Source of the DNA: Clostridiaceae bacterium
Lineage (GTDB): Bacteria; Bacillota; Clostridia; Peptostreptococcales; Tindalliaceae
DNA: 64,000 bases
Direction of reading: 5' to 3'
Assembly: GCA_011390155.1 (NCBI GenBank)
Contig: JAABSW010000001.1
Coordinates: 246,953 to 310,952 of the forward strand
Part shown: positions 33,082-42,134 of the stretch, piece after piece
How positions within the stretch are numbered: the stretch's first letter is position 1
Layout of the letters: each line of letters starts with the position of its first letter
The notes under the pieces: generated by a model
The model's database searches: none
What the model was told of the DNA's origin: nothing
The model's input: the letters and a program-made list of their open reading frames with translations, nothing else
Translations under genes and position numbers: made by a program

Positions 33082-35949
33082 GTGTCAAGAAATGAAATAA
33101 CAATAAAAGGTGCCAGAGAACATAACCTTAACAATATTGACGTGGTTATTCCAAGAGATAAATTGGTGGTTCTGACTGGCCTGTCTGGTTCAGGAAAAAC
33201 CTCTTTAGCTTTTGATACCATCTACGCAGAGGGGCAACGACGCTATATTGAGAGTTTATCATCCTATGCCAGACAATTTTTGGGACAAATGGAAAAACCC
33301 GACGTAGATGATATTCAGGGCTTGAGTCCTGCCATTTCCATAGACCAAAAAACAACTAGCAAAAACCCCAGGTCCACTGTGGGAACGGTCACAGAAATAT
33401 ATGATTATTTACGATTACTGTATGCCAGGGCAGGGATTCCCCATTGTCCTGTTTGTCACGAAGAAATCAAACAAATGACCATCCAAGAGATCGTAGACCA
33501 GGTTATGGAACTTAAGGAAAGTTCGCGTATCCAGATTCTAGCACCAGTTGTGCGGGGCAAAAAAGGAGAGCATCAAAAACTCCTGGAACGTGTGAAGCAG
33601 GAGGGTTTCGTACGCATACGGATTAATGGAGAAATCCGGGAAATATATGAAGAAATTAAATTAGATAAGAATAAGAAACATGACATTGCCATCGTTGTTG
33701 ACCGAATTGTTATCAAAGAAGGCATCGAACAACGATTATCAGATTCTATTGGCACAGCCCTGCGATTTACAGACGGACTAATACTTGTGGATGTCCTGGA
33801 CAGCGAAGAAATCGTGTTTTCCACTAAATTGGCATGTCCTGATCATCAAATAGGTATGGATGAATTGGCACCACGTATGTTTTCTTTCAACAACCCCTAT
33901 GGCGCCTGTGATGCATGCAAGGGAATTGGACACATGAAAGAAGTGGATCCTGAATTGGTGATACCAAATCCTGACCTGAGCATTAGAGAAGGTGGAGTTG
34001 CGCCGTGGACAAACAGCAGTGGACAATCAGAAGATTCGTATTATTTTAGGATGTTGGAAGAATTAGCGAAGAAGCATAAAGTCAGTCTTGATGCACCTAT
34101 AAAGAAATTACCAAAAGAATTTGTCAACACGATGCTTTATGGTTCGGGTACTGTGAAGGTTTCATTTACATTTGAATCAAAATTTGGTGGAGAAAGGACT
34201 TACTCATCGACCTTTGAAGGAGTCATACCTAATCTTGCACGAAGATATGAAGAAACACACTCAGACTACATGAGGGAAAAAATTGAATCCTTCATGAGTG
34301 AGAACCCGTGTCCCGTGTGCCATGGAGCAAGACTTAAAGAAATTTCATTAGCTGTTACGGTTGATGACAAAAACATACATCAAATTACCCAGATGTCCAT
34401 AAAAGAAGCTGTTGAATTTTTCAATAATATTACGCTAAGTCAACGCCAACAACTAATTGGCAGTCAGATTCTAAAAGAAATCTGTGAAAGATTGAACTTT
34501 TTGAAAAATGTTGGTTTAGATTACTTAACACTGGCAAGAAGCGCAGGCACATTATCGGGGGGAGAGTCTCAAAGAATCAGGCTGGCAACACAAATCGGAT
34601 CAAGCCTAGTGGGAGTGTTATATATTTTGGATGAACCCAGCATAGGCTTACATCAAAGAGACAACGATAGACTCCTGAAAACATTACGAAACTTAACAGA
34701 TCTTGGTAATACCGTTATTGTTGTTGAACATGATGAAGATACCATGCTTCATGCCGATCACATTATTGATATCGGTCCGGGAGCAGGAATTCATGGAGGA
34801 AACGTTGTTGCCCAGGGAACTTACAAAGATATCATGGCGTCACCAGAATCAATCACAGGACAATTTCTCCGAGGTGAACGTTATATTGATATCCCTGAAA
34901 CCAGAAGAAATCCAAATGGTAGTTGGGTTACAGTTAAGGGCGCAAAAGAGAATAACTTAAAAAACATCGATGTGAACTTTCCCCTAGGTGTATTTACCTG
35001 TATTACTGGGGTATCAGGTTCTGGAAAAAGCACACTCGTTAATGAAATACTCTATAAAAGATCTTCGCAGGAATTCTATCGAAGCAGAGACAAACCTGGG
35101 GCACATGATAGCATTTTAGGATTAGAAAACCTTGACAAAGTGATAAAAATAAGTCAAGATCCAATAGGAAGGACTCCACGATCCAACCCTGCCACGTACA
35201 CGGGTTTATTTGACCCAATAAGGGATTTATTTGCACAAACACCTACAGCCCGCATGAGAGGATATAAAAAAGGGCGGTTCAGCTTCAATGTAAAAGGAGG
35301 GCGTTGCGAAGCGTGCAAGGGTGATGGTATCATTAAAATAGAAATGCATTTTTTACCGGATGTGTATATTCCGTGTGAAGTATGCAAAGGAAAACGATAC
35401 AATCGAGAAACCCTGGAAATTAAATATAAAGGTAAAACCATCGCTGATATTCTGGAGATGAACGTGGAAGAGGCTTTGGCCTTTTTCGAACATTTGCCAT
35501 CTATTAAAAGAAAACTTCAAACAATGATGGATGTTGGGCTTGGGTATATTTCCCTTGGGCAACCATCCACACAATTATCAGGAGGTGAAGCACAAAGAAT
35601 CAAATTAGCCACCGAGTTGAGTAAAAGGAGTACAGGTAAAACATTATACATTCTGGATGAACCAACCACAGGACTTCATATTGCTGACATTGAAAAATTG
35701 ATTGAAGTGTTGCAGAGATTGGTTGAAGGTGGCAATACCGTGGTGGTCATTGAGCATAACCTTGAAGTAATTAAAACAGCTGATTATTTGATTGATTTAG
35801 GGCCGGAGGGTGGTTTTGAAGGAGGAACTGTGATCGCCACAGGCACACCGGAAGAAATTTCGGCAACAATAAGTTCATATACCGGCCAGTTTTTAAAAAA
35901 ATACCTGGATGATAAAAAAGATATTGGAAAACATGAGGAGGAAAAGTAA
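33082..35949 (+). CDS. uvrA: Excinuclease ABC subunit UvrA
   Basis: The 955-residue ABC-family DNA damage sensor has two ATPase modules. First Walker [11 protein letters not shown] and signature [12 protein letters not shown]; second Walker [11 protein letters not shown] and signature [12 protein letters not shown]. Zinc modules show CPVCHEEI and, near residue 740, CEACKGDG with [10 protein letters not shown]. The GTG at 33082 is placed well after AGAGGTG; the GTG at 33076 is too close. The uvrBA order is classic, and tatA follows immediately after its stop. Confidence 0.96.
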   Translation: MSRNEITIKGAREHNLNNIDVVIPRDKLVVLTGLSGSGKTSLAFDTIYAEGQRRYIESLSSYARQFLGQMEKPDVDDIQGLSPAISIDQKTTSKNPRSTVGTVTEIYDYLRLLYARAGIPHCPVCHEEIKQMTIQEIVDQVMELKESSRIQILAPVVRGKKGEHQKLLERVKQEGFVRIRINGEIREIYEEIKLDKNKKHDIAIVVDRIVIKEGIEQRLSDSIGTALRFTDGLILVDVLDSEEIVFSTKLACPDHQIGMDELAPRMFSFNNPYGACDACKGIGHMKEVDPELVIPNPDLSIREGGVAPWTNSSGQSEDSYYFRMLEELAKKHKVSLDAPIKKLPKEFVNTMLYGSGTVKVSFTFESKFGGERTYSSTFEGVIPNLARRYEETHSDYMREKIESFMSENPCPVCHGARLKEISLAVTVDDKNIHQITQMSIKEAVEFFNNITLSQRQQLIGSQILKEICERLNFLKNVGLDYLTLARSAGTLSGGESQRIRLATQIGSSLVGVLYILDEPSIGLHQRDNDRLLKTLRNLTDLGNTVIVVEHDEDTMLHADHIIDIGPGAGIHGGNVVAQGTYKDIMASPESITGQFLRGERYIDIPETRRNPNGSWVTVKGAKENNLKNIDVNFPLGVFTCITGVSGSGKSTLVNEILYKRSSQEFYRSRDKPGAHDSILGLENLDKVIKISQDPIGRTPRSNPATYTGLFDPIRDLFAQTPTARMRGYKKGRFSFNVKGGRCEACKGDGIIKIEMHFLPDVYIPCEVCKGKRYNRETLEIKYKGKTIADILEMNVEEALAFFEHLPSIKRKLQTMMDVGLGYISLGQPSTQLSGGEAQRIKLATELSKRSTGKTLYILDEPTTGLHIADIEKLIEVLQRLVEGGNTVVVIEHNLEVIKTADYLIDLGPEGGFEGGTVIATGTPEEISATISSYTGQFLKKYLDDKKDIGKHEEEK

Positions 35950-36138
35950 ATGGGAAGAATTGGTTTTCAAGAATTACTAATTGTGTTTGGTTTGGCCCTG
36001 TTAATATTCGGCCCTTCAAAACTGCCGGAAATCGGAAAATCATTGGGAAGAGGTATTCGTGAGTTCAAGCAAACTTCTAAGGAAATTAAAGATAGTGTTA
36101 GTTTAGAAGACAACGACGAAGATAAAAAAAACTCGTAG
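35950..36138 (+). CDS. tatA: Twin-arginine translocase subunit TatA (copy 1)
   Basis: The 62-residue TatA has one N-terminal membrane helix ([14 protein letters not shown]), the [15 protein letters not shown] hinge and amphipathic helix, and a charged acidic tail. It oligomerises to form the Tat translocation pathway for folded proteins. ATG follows GAGGAGGAAAAG at the very end of uvrA. tatC lies 213 bases downstream, after a second, shorter TatA. Confidence 0.93.
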   Translation: MGRIGFQELLIVFGLALLIFGPSKLPEIGKSLGRGIREFKQTSKEIKDSVSLEDNDEDKKNS

Positions 36139-36159
36139 TAAATGAAAGCAGGTGAAATA

Positions 36160-36318
36160 ATGAGGTTTGGATGGATGGAATTGTTGTTGATAGCAGGATT
36201 AGCCCTGATCATCATTGGACCAAAAAGATTTGGGCTTGTTGGAAAATCAGCTAAACAGGGAATAAAAGAATTCAAGGAAATTGCCAAAGATGAAAAAGAG
36301 AAGCAAAAAGAGGAATGA
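36160..36318 (+). CDS. Second, short TatA/E-like protein (52 aa)
   Basis: A 52-residue ORF starts at ATG 36160 (after GCAGGTGAAA) with MRFGWMELLLIAGLALIIIG, then PKRFGLVGKSAKQGIKEFKE and a Lys/Glu tail. The helix, GP hinge and amphipathic helix identify it as TatA-like, but the usual LPELG is replaced by RFGLVG, so it has diverged from the copy just upstream. It sits between tatA and tatC, so it may be TatA, TatB-like, or a modulator. An in-frame ATG at 36142 is less well placed. Confidence 0.82.
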   Translation: MRFGWMELLLIAGLALIIIGPKRFGLVGKSAKQGIKEFKEIAKDEKEKQKEE

Positions 36319-36351
36319 GACAATTTTAATCGTTAAAGGCGAGGTGTGCAG

Positions 36352-37083
36352 ATGGCGTCAGTGGAAGAATCAAAGTCAATGACAATTATTCACCATTTGG
36401 AAGAACTTAGGAAGAGGTTGATCGTATGCTTTGTTGCATTGGTGATCACAGCGAGCTTCAGTTTCTCTTATGTTGATGAAATAAGGCAACTGTTGGTAAA
36501 ACCTGCAGGAAAACTTGAACTAATCTATATTTCACCACCCGAAGCGCTGATGGTGAATATTCGGTTAGCTATTATATCGGGGATCATGATTGCAATGCCA
36601 ATCTTTGTGTACCATTTCCTTGCCTTTATGATGCCTGCGCTGTACAAAAATGAAAAAAAAATGATCATCCCAGTGGTTTTTGCTATGATCATCATGTTTT
36701 CCATAGGCATCATGTTTGCTTATCGCATCGCGTTTCCTTTTGCGATTGCATTTTTTCTACAGTTTGCATCAGAAGACTTGGTGGCGATGTTTTCAATCAC
36801 TCAATACACTACTTTCGTGACCCAGTTTTTACTCACTTTTGGATTGGTGTTTCAACTACCCATTGTGTTTTTATTCCTCGGAGTCTTAAACATCGTAACA
36901 GCTCCTTTTTTACGAAAAATCCGAAAATATATGGTGCTTGTGATTGTGATTGTTTCAGCGATCATCACACCACCGGACGTGGTGTCTCAAGTAATGGTAG
37001 CGGGTCCATTGTTAGTGCTTTATGAAATTGGTATAATATTAGTGATGATTGTACAGTTTAAAAAGAGGAAAAACGAACTATAA
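36352..37083 (+). CDS. tatC: Twin-arginine translocase subunit TatC
   Basis: The 243-residue TatC has six membrane helices. The conserved N-terminal HHLEELRKRL (signal-peptide recognition) and the later FLFLGVLN, RKIRKYMVLVIVIVSAIITPPD strings are typical. ATG at 36352 follows AAAGGCGAGGTG; a GTG at 36346 is within that site. Together with two TatA-type genes it makes a minimal Tat system. No obvious Tat substrate is encoded in the window. Confidence 0.94.
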   Translation: MASVEESKSMTIIHHLEELRKRLIVCFVALVITASFSFSYVDEIRQLLVKPAGKLELIYISPPEALMVNIRLAIISGIMIAMPIFVYHFLAFMMPALYKNEKKMIIPVVFAMIIMFSIGIMFAYRIAFPFAIAFFLQFASEDLVAMFSITQYTTFVTQFLLTFGLVFQLPIVFLFLGVLNIVTAPFLRKIRKYMVLVIVIVSAIITPPDVVSQVMVAGPLLVLYEIGIILVMIVQFKKRKNEL

Positions 37084-37092
37084 ACGGCAGAG

Positions 37093-37123
37093 ACCTTGCA
37101 AAGTGAAACTTGCAAGGTTTTTT
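37093..37123 (+). terminator. Intrinsic terminator of the uvrBA-tat region
   Basis: Perfect 9-bp stem ACCTTGCAA (37093-37101) with TTGCAAGGT (37110-37118), 8-base loop and T6 tail. Confidence 0.92.
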
Positions 37124-37243
37124 CCTATGCACAGTTATATACATGCCGGACATATTTAGCAATCTGTGATGAAGCTGGAAATCCACCAAAGAAAAAGGTA
37201 CAATAATAGGGTAAACGAACGACTGATGAAGAGAGATGATTTT

Positions 37244-39118
37244 ATGTTACTGGAAGATAAACTGGCCAATTTATCTGATCAGCCAGGCGTTTATCAAATG
37301 CTGAATGATCAGAATGAAATTATTTATGTGGGAAAAGCAAGAAATCTGAGAAGCCGTGTGCGGCAGTATTTTCATGCCGAGTCTAACCACTCACCAAAAG
37401 TACGTGTAATGATGCAGCATGTTTCTGATATTAATACAATTGTTACAGACTCGGAGGTTGAAGCCCTCATTTTGGAATGCAATTTAATCAAGGAGTACAG
37501 ACCAAAATACAATATTTTATTAAGGGATGACAAGAGCTATCCCTATATAAAAATCACTTTGCATGAAAAGTTTCCAAGAGTTATTAAAACAAGACAAATG
37601 ATTAAAGATGGCTCAAAATATTTCGGACCTTATACCGATGCAGGAGCAGTTAATGAAACACTTGAATTAATTCGAAAAATATACCCCATTCGCAATTGTA
37701 ACAAGAAGGTTGACCCCGGCTCAGGTAAAATTGAAAGACCTTGCTTAAACTACCACATAAGAAAATGCTTCGGACCATGCAAAGGAGATATTTATCATGA
37801 TGAATACTTGGACATGATTCGTCAAATTGATTTATTATTGCAAGGAAAAGAAACAGACGTAAAAAAGCTTTTAATTAACAAGATGAAGGAGGCATCAGAG
37901 CAGCTTCAATATGAAACAGCAGCTATCGTGAGAGATCAGTTGGAAGCTTTGGCCAAAATTACCGAAAAACAGAAGATGGATACTGGAAAGGAACAGGACC
38001 AGGATGTTATTGCAGCAGCCATAGGTGAAGTAGAAATATATGTACAGGTGTTTACAGTTAGAACAGGAAAAATAGTTCAACAGCATTATCATGTCATGAA
38101 AACCGATGGAGACGTTAACGACAACCAAACCTATACAGCTTTCCTTAAACAGTTTTATGGAAATGCACCATCAATTCCGAAGGAGATTTTGCTGCCATTT
38201 GAAATAGATGATAAAAAAACCATCGAAGCATGGCTTTCTGATATAAAGGGCCGCATGGTAACAATCAAAACACCTAAAAGAGGTGATAAAAAGAATTTGG
38301 TGGAATTGGTTAAGAAGAATGCCAACATTCATTTAGAACAGAGAGAAAAACTAAGAATTGCAAAAGAAGAAAATGATATTAATCTAATGGTGGAACTTCA
38401 GAATTTAATGAAATTGGAAAACACACCACACCGAATTGAAGCAATTGACATTTCCCATACTGCTGGGGTTGAGTCTGTTGGAGCATTAACGGTGTTTGAA
38501 AATGGAAGTCCAAATAAAAAACGATACCGTAAATATAAAATTCGATCCATTCAGGGTCCTGATGATACGGGAAGTATTACCGAATTACTGACGCGTCGGC
38601 TTAAGAGAGCTCAAATAGAAGCAAATGAGGTGTTGGAGGGATCTAAGAAACCTATTAAAGTAAACAGCGAATTGCCAGATCTATTTTTGATTGATGGCGG
38701 AAAAGGGCAGGTTTCAGTGATGGAGTCCGTCCTGTCTGTTCATAAGACATATATCCCAGTGGCAGGAATGGTAAAAGACTCAAAGCATAGAACCAGGTGG
38801 CTTTTATGTAATGGAATCCAATATGATTTGAAGAATATGCCCAGACTATGGAGGTTAATAACTGGGATACAGGATGAAACACATCGGTTTGCCATCAGTT
38901 ATCATCGTCAGAGGAGAAGCCAGCAGTTGACGAAATCTGCTTTAATGGAGATTCCAGGTATTGGCGAAAAACGCCGCCGGCACTTGATGGCACATTTTAA
39001 AACAATTGAAAGATTACGCCAGGCCAATTGGGAAGAAATCGAAGAAGTGCCGGGGTTTTCAGAGCGCTTGGCAAAAGCAGTGGCACAATACTTTAAAGGG
39101 AGCATTGCTGTAGACTGA
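37244..39118 (+). CDS. uvrC: Excinuclease ABC subunit UvrC
   Basis: The 624-residue dual-incision nuclease of nucleotide excision repair carries a GIY-YIG domain (about 12-92, GVYQMLNDQNEIIYVGKARNL in the split form of the family), a UVR domain (about 200-240), the RNase H-like C-terminal nuclease (IEAIDISHTAGVESVGA..., DLFLIDGGKGQV), and helix-hairpin-helix motifs at the end (LMEIPGIGEKRRRHLM, EVPGFSERLAKAV). The frame starts at 37166, but MLLEDKLANLSDQ at 37244 matches the family and follows AAGAGAGATGA. It is separated from uvrBA by the tat genes. Confidence 0.94.
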   Translation: MLLEDKLANLSDQPGVYQMLNDQNEIIYVGKARNLRSRVRQYFHAESNHSPKVRVMMQHVSDINTIVTDSEVEALILECNLIKEYRPKYNILLRDDKSYPYIKITLHEKFPRVIKTRQMIKDGSKYFGPYTDAGAVNETLELIRKIYPIRNCNKKVDPGSGKIERPCLNYHIRKCFGPCKGDIYHDEYLDMIRQIDLLLQGKETDVKKLLINKMKEASEQLQYETAAIVRDQLEALAKITEKQKMDTGKEQDQDVIAAAIGEVEIYVQVFTVRTGKIVQQHYHVMKTDGDVNDNQTYTAFLKQFYGNAPSIPKEILLPFEIDDKKTIEAWLSDIKGRMVTIKTPKRGDKKNLVELVKKNANIHLEQREKLRIAKEENDINLMVELQNLMKLENTPHRIEAIDISHTAGVESVGALTVFENGSPNKKRYRKYKIRSIQGPDDTGSITELLTRRLKRAQIEANEVLEGSKKPIKVNSELPDLFLIDGGKGQVSVMESVLSVHKTYIPVAGMVKDSKHRTRWLLCNGIQYDLKNMPRLWRLITGIQDETHRFAISYHRQRRSQQLTKSALMEIPGIGEKRRRHLMAHFKTIERLRQANWEEIEEVPGFSERLAKAVAQYFKGSIAVD

Positions 39119-39128
39119 GGAGGATCAT

Positions 39129-40064
39129 ATGGATCATATAAGCGTTGACCAAGTTATTCGAGATCATCAACTTGTTGATTTAACACCAGAAATACCAGGA
39201 ACAGCATTAATTACTACAAATGATATCAATCGTCCCGGTATACAACTTGCAGGATTTTTCGATATTTTTGCTTTTGAACGTATCCAAATTCTCGGGAAAG
39301 TTGAACTTTATTATCTTCAGACACTGGATAAAGAAACCTGCACGAAACGATTTGAGAAACTATTATCGTACCCCATTCCCTGTCTGATTATATCGCGAAA
39401 CCTGGCATTGTCTCCGGAAATGGTAGATGTCGCGCGTCGACATCAGGTTAAATTATTGGGAAGTTCTATGAACACGACGAAGTTAATCACAAGATTGTCA
39501 AATTATCTGGAATATCATCTAGCAGAGACAGCTCGGGTTCACGGTGTCTTAATGGACATTTATGGTGTCGGGGTGTTGATCACGGGAAAAAGCGGCATAG
39601 GAAAAAGTGAGACGGCGGTGGAGCTGATAAAAAGAAACCACTTGCTTGTAGCAGATGACACTGTTGAAATCAAAAAAGTGGGGCATGAACTGTTGCTTGG
39701 TTATGCGCCGGAGCTGACACGTCATATGATTGAAGTACGCGGGATTGGTATTATGGATGTGAAAAGTCTTTTTGGCGTTGGTGCAATTAAAAACAGAACT
39801 GAAATTGATTTGGTGATTCACCTGGAAGAATGGGATAATGATAAAGATTATGATCGATTAGGCCTTGATGAAAACTATCGAACAATATTAGAGGTAAAAA
39901 TTGAAGAAGTCAAGGTACCTGTAAAACCGGCAAGGAACATTGCCCTGATCATCGAGGTTGCAGCACGCAACCACCGTCAAAAAATGATGGGATATAATGC
40001 TGCACAGGCTTTTAATGACCGGTTAATCGACTATTTGGACGAAGAATACAGAGATCTACGTTAG
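39129..40064 (+). CDS. hprK: HPr kinase/phosphorylase
   Basis: The 311-residue HprK phosphorylates and dephosphorylates Ser46 of HPr, controlling carbon catabolite repression. The P-loop is ITGKSGIGKSETAVEL; upstream ARVHGVLMDIYG contains the conserved His; the C-terminal signature EVRGIGIMDVKSLFGVGA is the family hallmark. The start follows GAGGAGGATCAT. A sugar kinase follows directly, so the two form a regulatory/catabolic unit. The presence of hprK fits a Gram-positive host. Confidence 0.95.
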   Translation: MDHISVDQVIRDHQLVDLTPEIPGTALITTNDINRPGIQLAGFFDIFAFERIQILGKVELYYLQTLDKETCTKRFEKLLSYPIPCLIISRNLALSPEMVDVARRHQVKLLGSSMNTTKLITRLSNYLEYHLAETARVHGVLMDIYGVGVLITGKSGIGKSETAVELIKRNHLLVADDTVEIKKVGHELLLGYAPELTRHMIEVRGIGIMDVKSLFGVGAIKNRTEIDLVIHLEEWDNDKDYDRLGLDENYRTILEVKIEEVKVPVKPARNIALIIEVAARNHRQKMMGYNAAQAFNDRLIDYLDEEYRDLR

Positions 40065-40076
40065 GGAGTGAGAGTA

Positions 40077-41024
40077 ATGGTTCTAGTTGGTATAGATGTT
40101 GGGGGAACCCAGATAAAAGCTGGGTTAGTGACGAGGGATGGTAGATTGATTAGTCATATTATTGAAAACACAAAAACTAAGTTAGGCTATAAGGCTGTCT
40201 TGGAACAAATGAATGAAATAATTCTAGCGCTTGCAAAAGAGAATCTGGTTGATGTAAAAGACATATCCGCTGTAGGTATTGGTGTGCCTGGAACGACAAG
40301 TCCCGACGGAGTTGTTTATTTTGCCAATAACCTGGGTTGGGAAAACAAAGCACTCGTTAACGATTTTGGAAAGTTATGCCAGTTACCTGTGTTTATTGAA
40401 AATGATGCCAGCATGGCAGCTATGGGAGAATTGATGGTAGGCAGCTTAAAAGGCGTTAAGAATGGTATTCTCATTACGTTGGGAACCGGATTAGGATCGG
40501 GTATTTTGTTGGACGGGAAAATTTTCAGCGGTAGTCATGGTATCGGAAGACAGGCCGGACACATGAAAGTGGGAGAAAATTTTTATGAATGCACATGTGG
40601 TGCCAATGGGTGTCTTGAAACCTTTGCATCTGCCACTGCCTTGGTTAAGTACTATAAACATATTAAAAATAAACAACAAGCCACTAAGGATATACAAGTG
40701 AACACAGCAGAGATAACGGCAAAGGAGATCATGAAGTTAGCAAGATTAGGAGATGCTATTGCTGAAAAATCAGTTGAAAGGTTGATACATTACCTTGGAA
40801 TAGGAATTGCAAACTTAATAAATATATTGGATCCAGAAATTATTTCTCTGGGAGGTGGTTTAGCGAAAGCTGGGGACCAGTTGATGATCCCGCTAAGAGA
40901 ATCTGTCTATAACCAGTTATATGATAAGAAGAGATTTTTTACCCGTCTAAGCATTGCGAAACTCGAAAATGATGCAGGTATGATTGGAAGTGCCATGTTT
41001 GCATGTGAAAATAATAACAAATAA
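40077..41024 (+). CDS. glcK: ROK family glucokinase
   Basis: The 315-residue ROK kinase phosphorylates glucose with ATP. The ATP-binding GIDVGGTQIKAGLV is at the N-terminus; GVPGTTSPDGVVYFANNLGW, the catalytic EIND-like IENDAS and the zinc-binding motif CTCGANGCLE (about residue 180) identify the family. The frame begins at GTG 40068, but AGGGAG at 40063-40068 supports ATG 40077. It overlaps no neighbour; 12 bases separate it from hprK. The next 217 bases are very AT-rich and contain only a promoter. Confidence 0.9.
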   Translation: MVLVGIDVGGTQIKAGLVTRDGRLISHIIENTKTKLGYKAVLEQMNEIILALAKENLVDVKDISAVGIGVPGTTSPDGVVYFANNLGWENKALVNDFGKLCQLPVFIENDASMAAMGELMVGSLKGVKNGILITLGTGLGSGILLDGKIFSGSHGIGRQAGHMKVGENFYECTCGANGCLETFASATALVKYYKHIKNKQQATKDIQVNTAEITAKEIMKLARLGDAIAEKSVERLIHYLGIGIANLINILDPEIISLGGGLAKAGDQLMIPLRESVYNQLYDKKRFFTRLSIAKLENDAGMIGSAMFACENNNK

Positions 41025-41148
41025 AAAATAAAAAACACAATATATATTTAAAAAAAGTATACACGAATAGAAATAGACAAATAAGTGAGGATATTTGATT
41101 GTAAAACTTATATAAACACAAATAAATAAGAAAATAAATGATAAAATA

Positions 41149-41179
41149 TTAACAATCATACAAACCGATGTGGTATAAT
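41149..41179 (+). promoter_or_regulatory. Candidate extended -10 promoter of the formate dehydrogenase operon
   Basis: TATAAT at 41174-41179 is preceded by TGG (extended -10), with TTAACA at 41149-41154 at a long 19-base spacing. The intergenic stretch 41025-41241 is extremely AT-rich and holds no ORF; no clear Rex or other palindrome was found. Confidence 0.5.
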
Positions 41180-41241
41180 AATGTAAATTCCAAAATTTCA
41201 TACATGCCAATACATCAATGTAATATTAAGGAGGGTCATCA

Positions 41242-41730
41242 ATGGCAAAAGAATATTTGACGGAAGAAAATTTTAAAAAGCTTGATGAAGTGATTGAACA
41301 TCATCAACATCAGCAGGGAGCGCTAATGCCTGTACTTCAGGAAGCCCAGGAAATATTTGGGTGCTTACCTATTGAAGTTCAGCAGAGAATTTCAGAAGGT
41401 ATACAAATTCCCATGAGCGACATATATGGAGTGGTAACGTTTTACTCCCAATTTTCATTGGAACCAAAGGGTGAATATACCATCTCTGTTTGCATGGGGA
41501 CAGCTTGTTACGTGCGTGGCGCAAAGCCTATTGTTGAGAAAATAGCAGAGATGTTAGGAATTGCTCCTGGCGAAACCTCTGCTGATGCAAAATTCAGCCT
41601 GGTAGCTACTCGTTGTATAGGTGCCTGTGGATTGGCACCAATTATGACAGTGAATGAAAATGTGTATGGAAGACTAGTATTGGAAGATATACCTGAAATT
41701 GTTGAGAAATATCAAAAGGAGGGTTCCTGA
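41242..41730 (+). CDS. NuoE/HndA-like [2Fe-2S] diaphorase subunit
   Basis: The 162-residue thioredoxin-like ferredoxin subunit is like NuoE of complex I and HndA of [FeFe]-hydrogenases. Four cysteines that hold a [2Fe-2S] cluster lie in VCMGTACYVRGA (about residues 84 and 89) and ATRCIGACGLAP (about 125 and 129). It passes electrons between NuoF-type flavin subunit and the catalytic partner. ATG follows AAGGAGGGTCATCA. The next gene starts at the last base of its stop codon. Confidence 0.93.
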   Translation: MAKEYLTEENFKKLDEVIEHHQHQQGALMPVLQEAQEIFGCLPIEVQQRISEGIQIPMSDIYGVVTFYSQFSLEPKGEYTISVCMGTACYVRGAKPIVEKIAEMLGIAPGETSADAKFSLVATRCIGACGLAPIMTVNENVYGRLVLEDIPEIVEKYQKEGS

Positions 41731-42095
41731 TGAAATCCATTGCTGAATTAGAAGCTATCCGAAAAAGGGCGCAGGAAGGGGTTAAACTAAGGTCTGAAAA
41801 AGGTGGCGTTCGTGTGGTTGTTGGAATGGCAACCTGTGGTATAGCAGCAGGAGCGAGACCAGTTATGATGGCTTTTGTTGAGGAGATTAATAAGAGAGAA
41901 TTAAAAAATGTGGTTATTACACAAACAGGATGCATCGGAGCCTGTAGATTGGAGCCAATGGTAGAGGTTTATCAGGGAGAGGAAAAAATTACGTATGTTA
42001 AATTAACAGCTGAAGATGCAAGAAAGATTGTGGCTGAACATCTGGTAAACGGACGTGTTGTGAAAGAATGTACCATTGGCGCGTACGAGAAATAA
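41730..42095 (+). CDS. HndB-like [2Fe-2S] ferredoxin-domain protein
   Basis: The 121-residue protein of the thioredoxin-like ferredoxin family matches HndB of the NADP-reducing hydrogenase of Desulfovibrio and equivalents in bifurcating complexes. Cysteines are in GMATCGIAAG and in TQTGCIGACRLEP, so a [2Fe-2S] cluster is likely. The N-terminal helix carries Arg/Lys/Glu. The start is directly coupled to the previous gene. Its partner is the NuoF-like subunit downstream. Confidence 0.88.
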   Translation: MKSIAELEAIRKRAQEGVKLRSEKGGVRVVVGMATCGIAAGARPVMMAFVEEINKRELKNVVITQTGCIGACRLEPMVEVYQGEEKITYVKLTAEDARKIVAEHLVNGRVVKECTIGAYEK

Positions 42096-42134
42096 TGAGA
42101 TACATTATCATAAAAATAGTAAGGAGGGTCAACT

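Noticed and set aside
41025-41241. Possible redox-regulator (Rex) operator in the AT-rich leader of the fdh operon
   Set aside because: TTGTAAAAC...ACACAA-like pieces are present but spacing and symmetry do not fit the Rex palindrome; the stretch is too AT-rich to trust.
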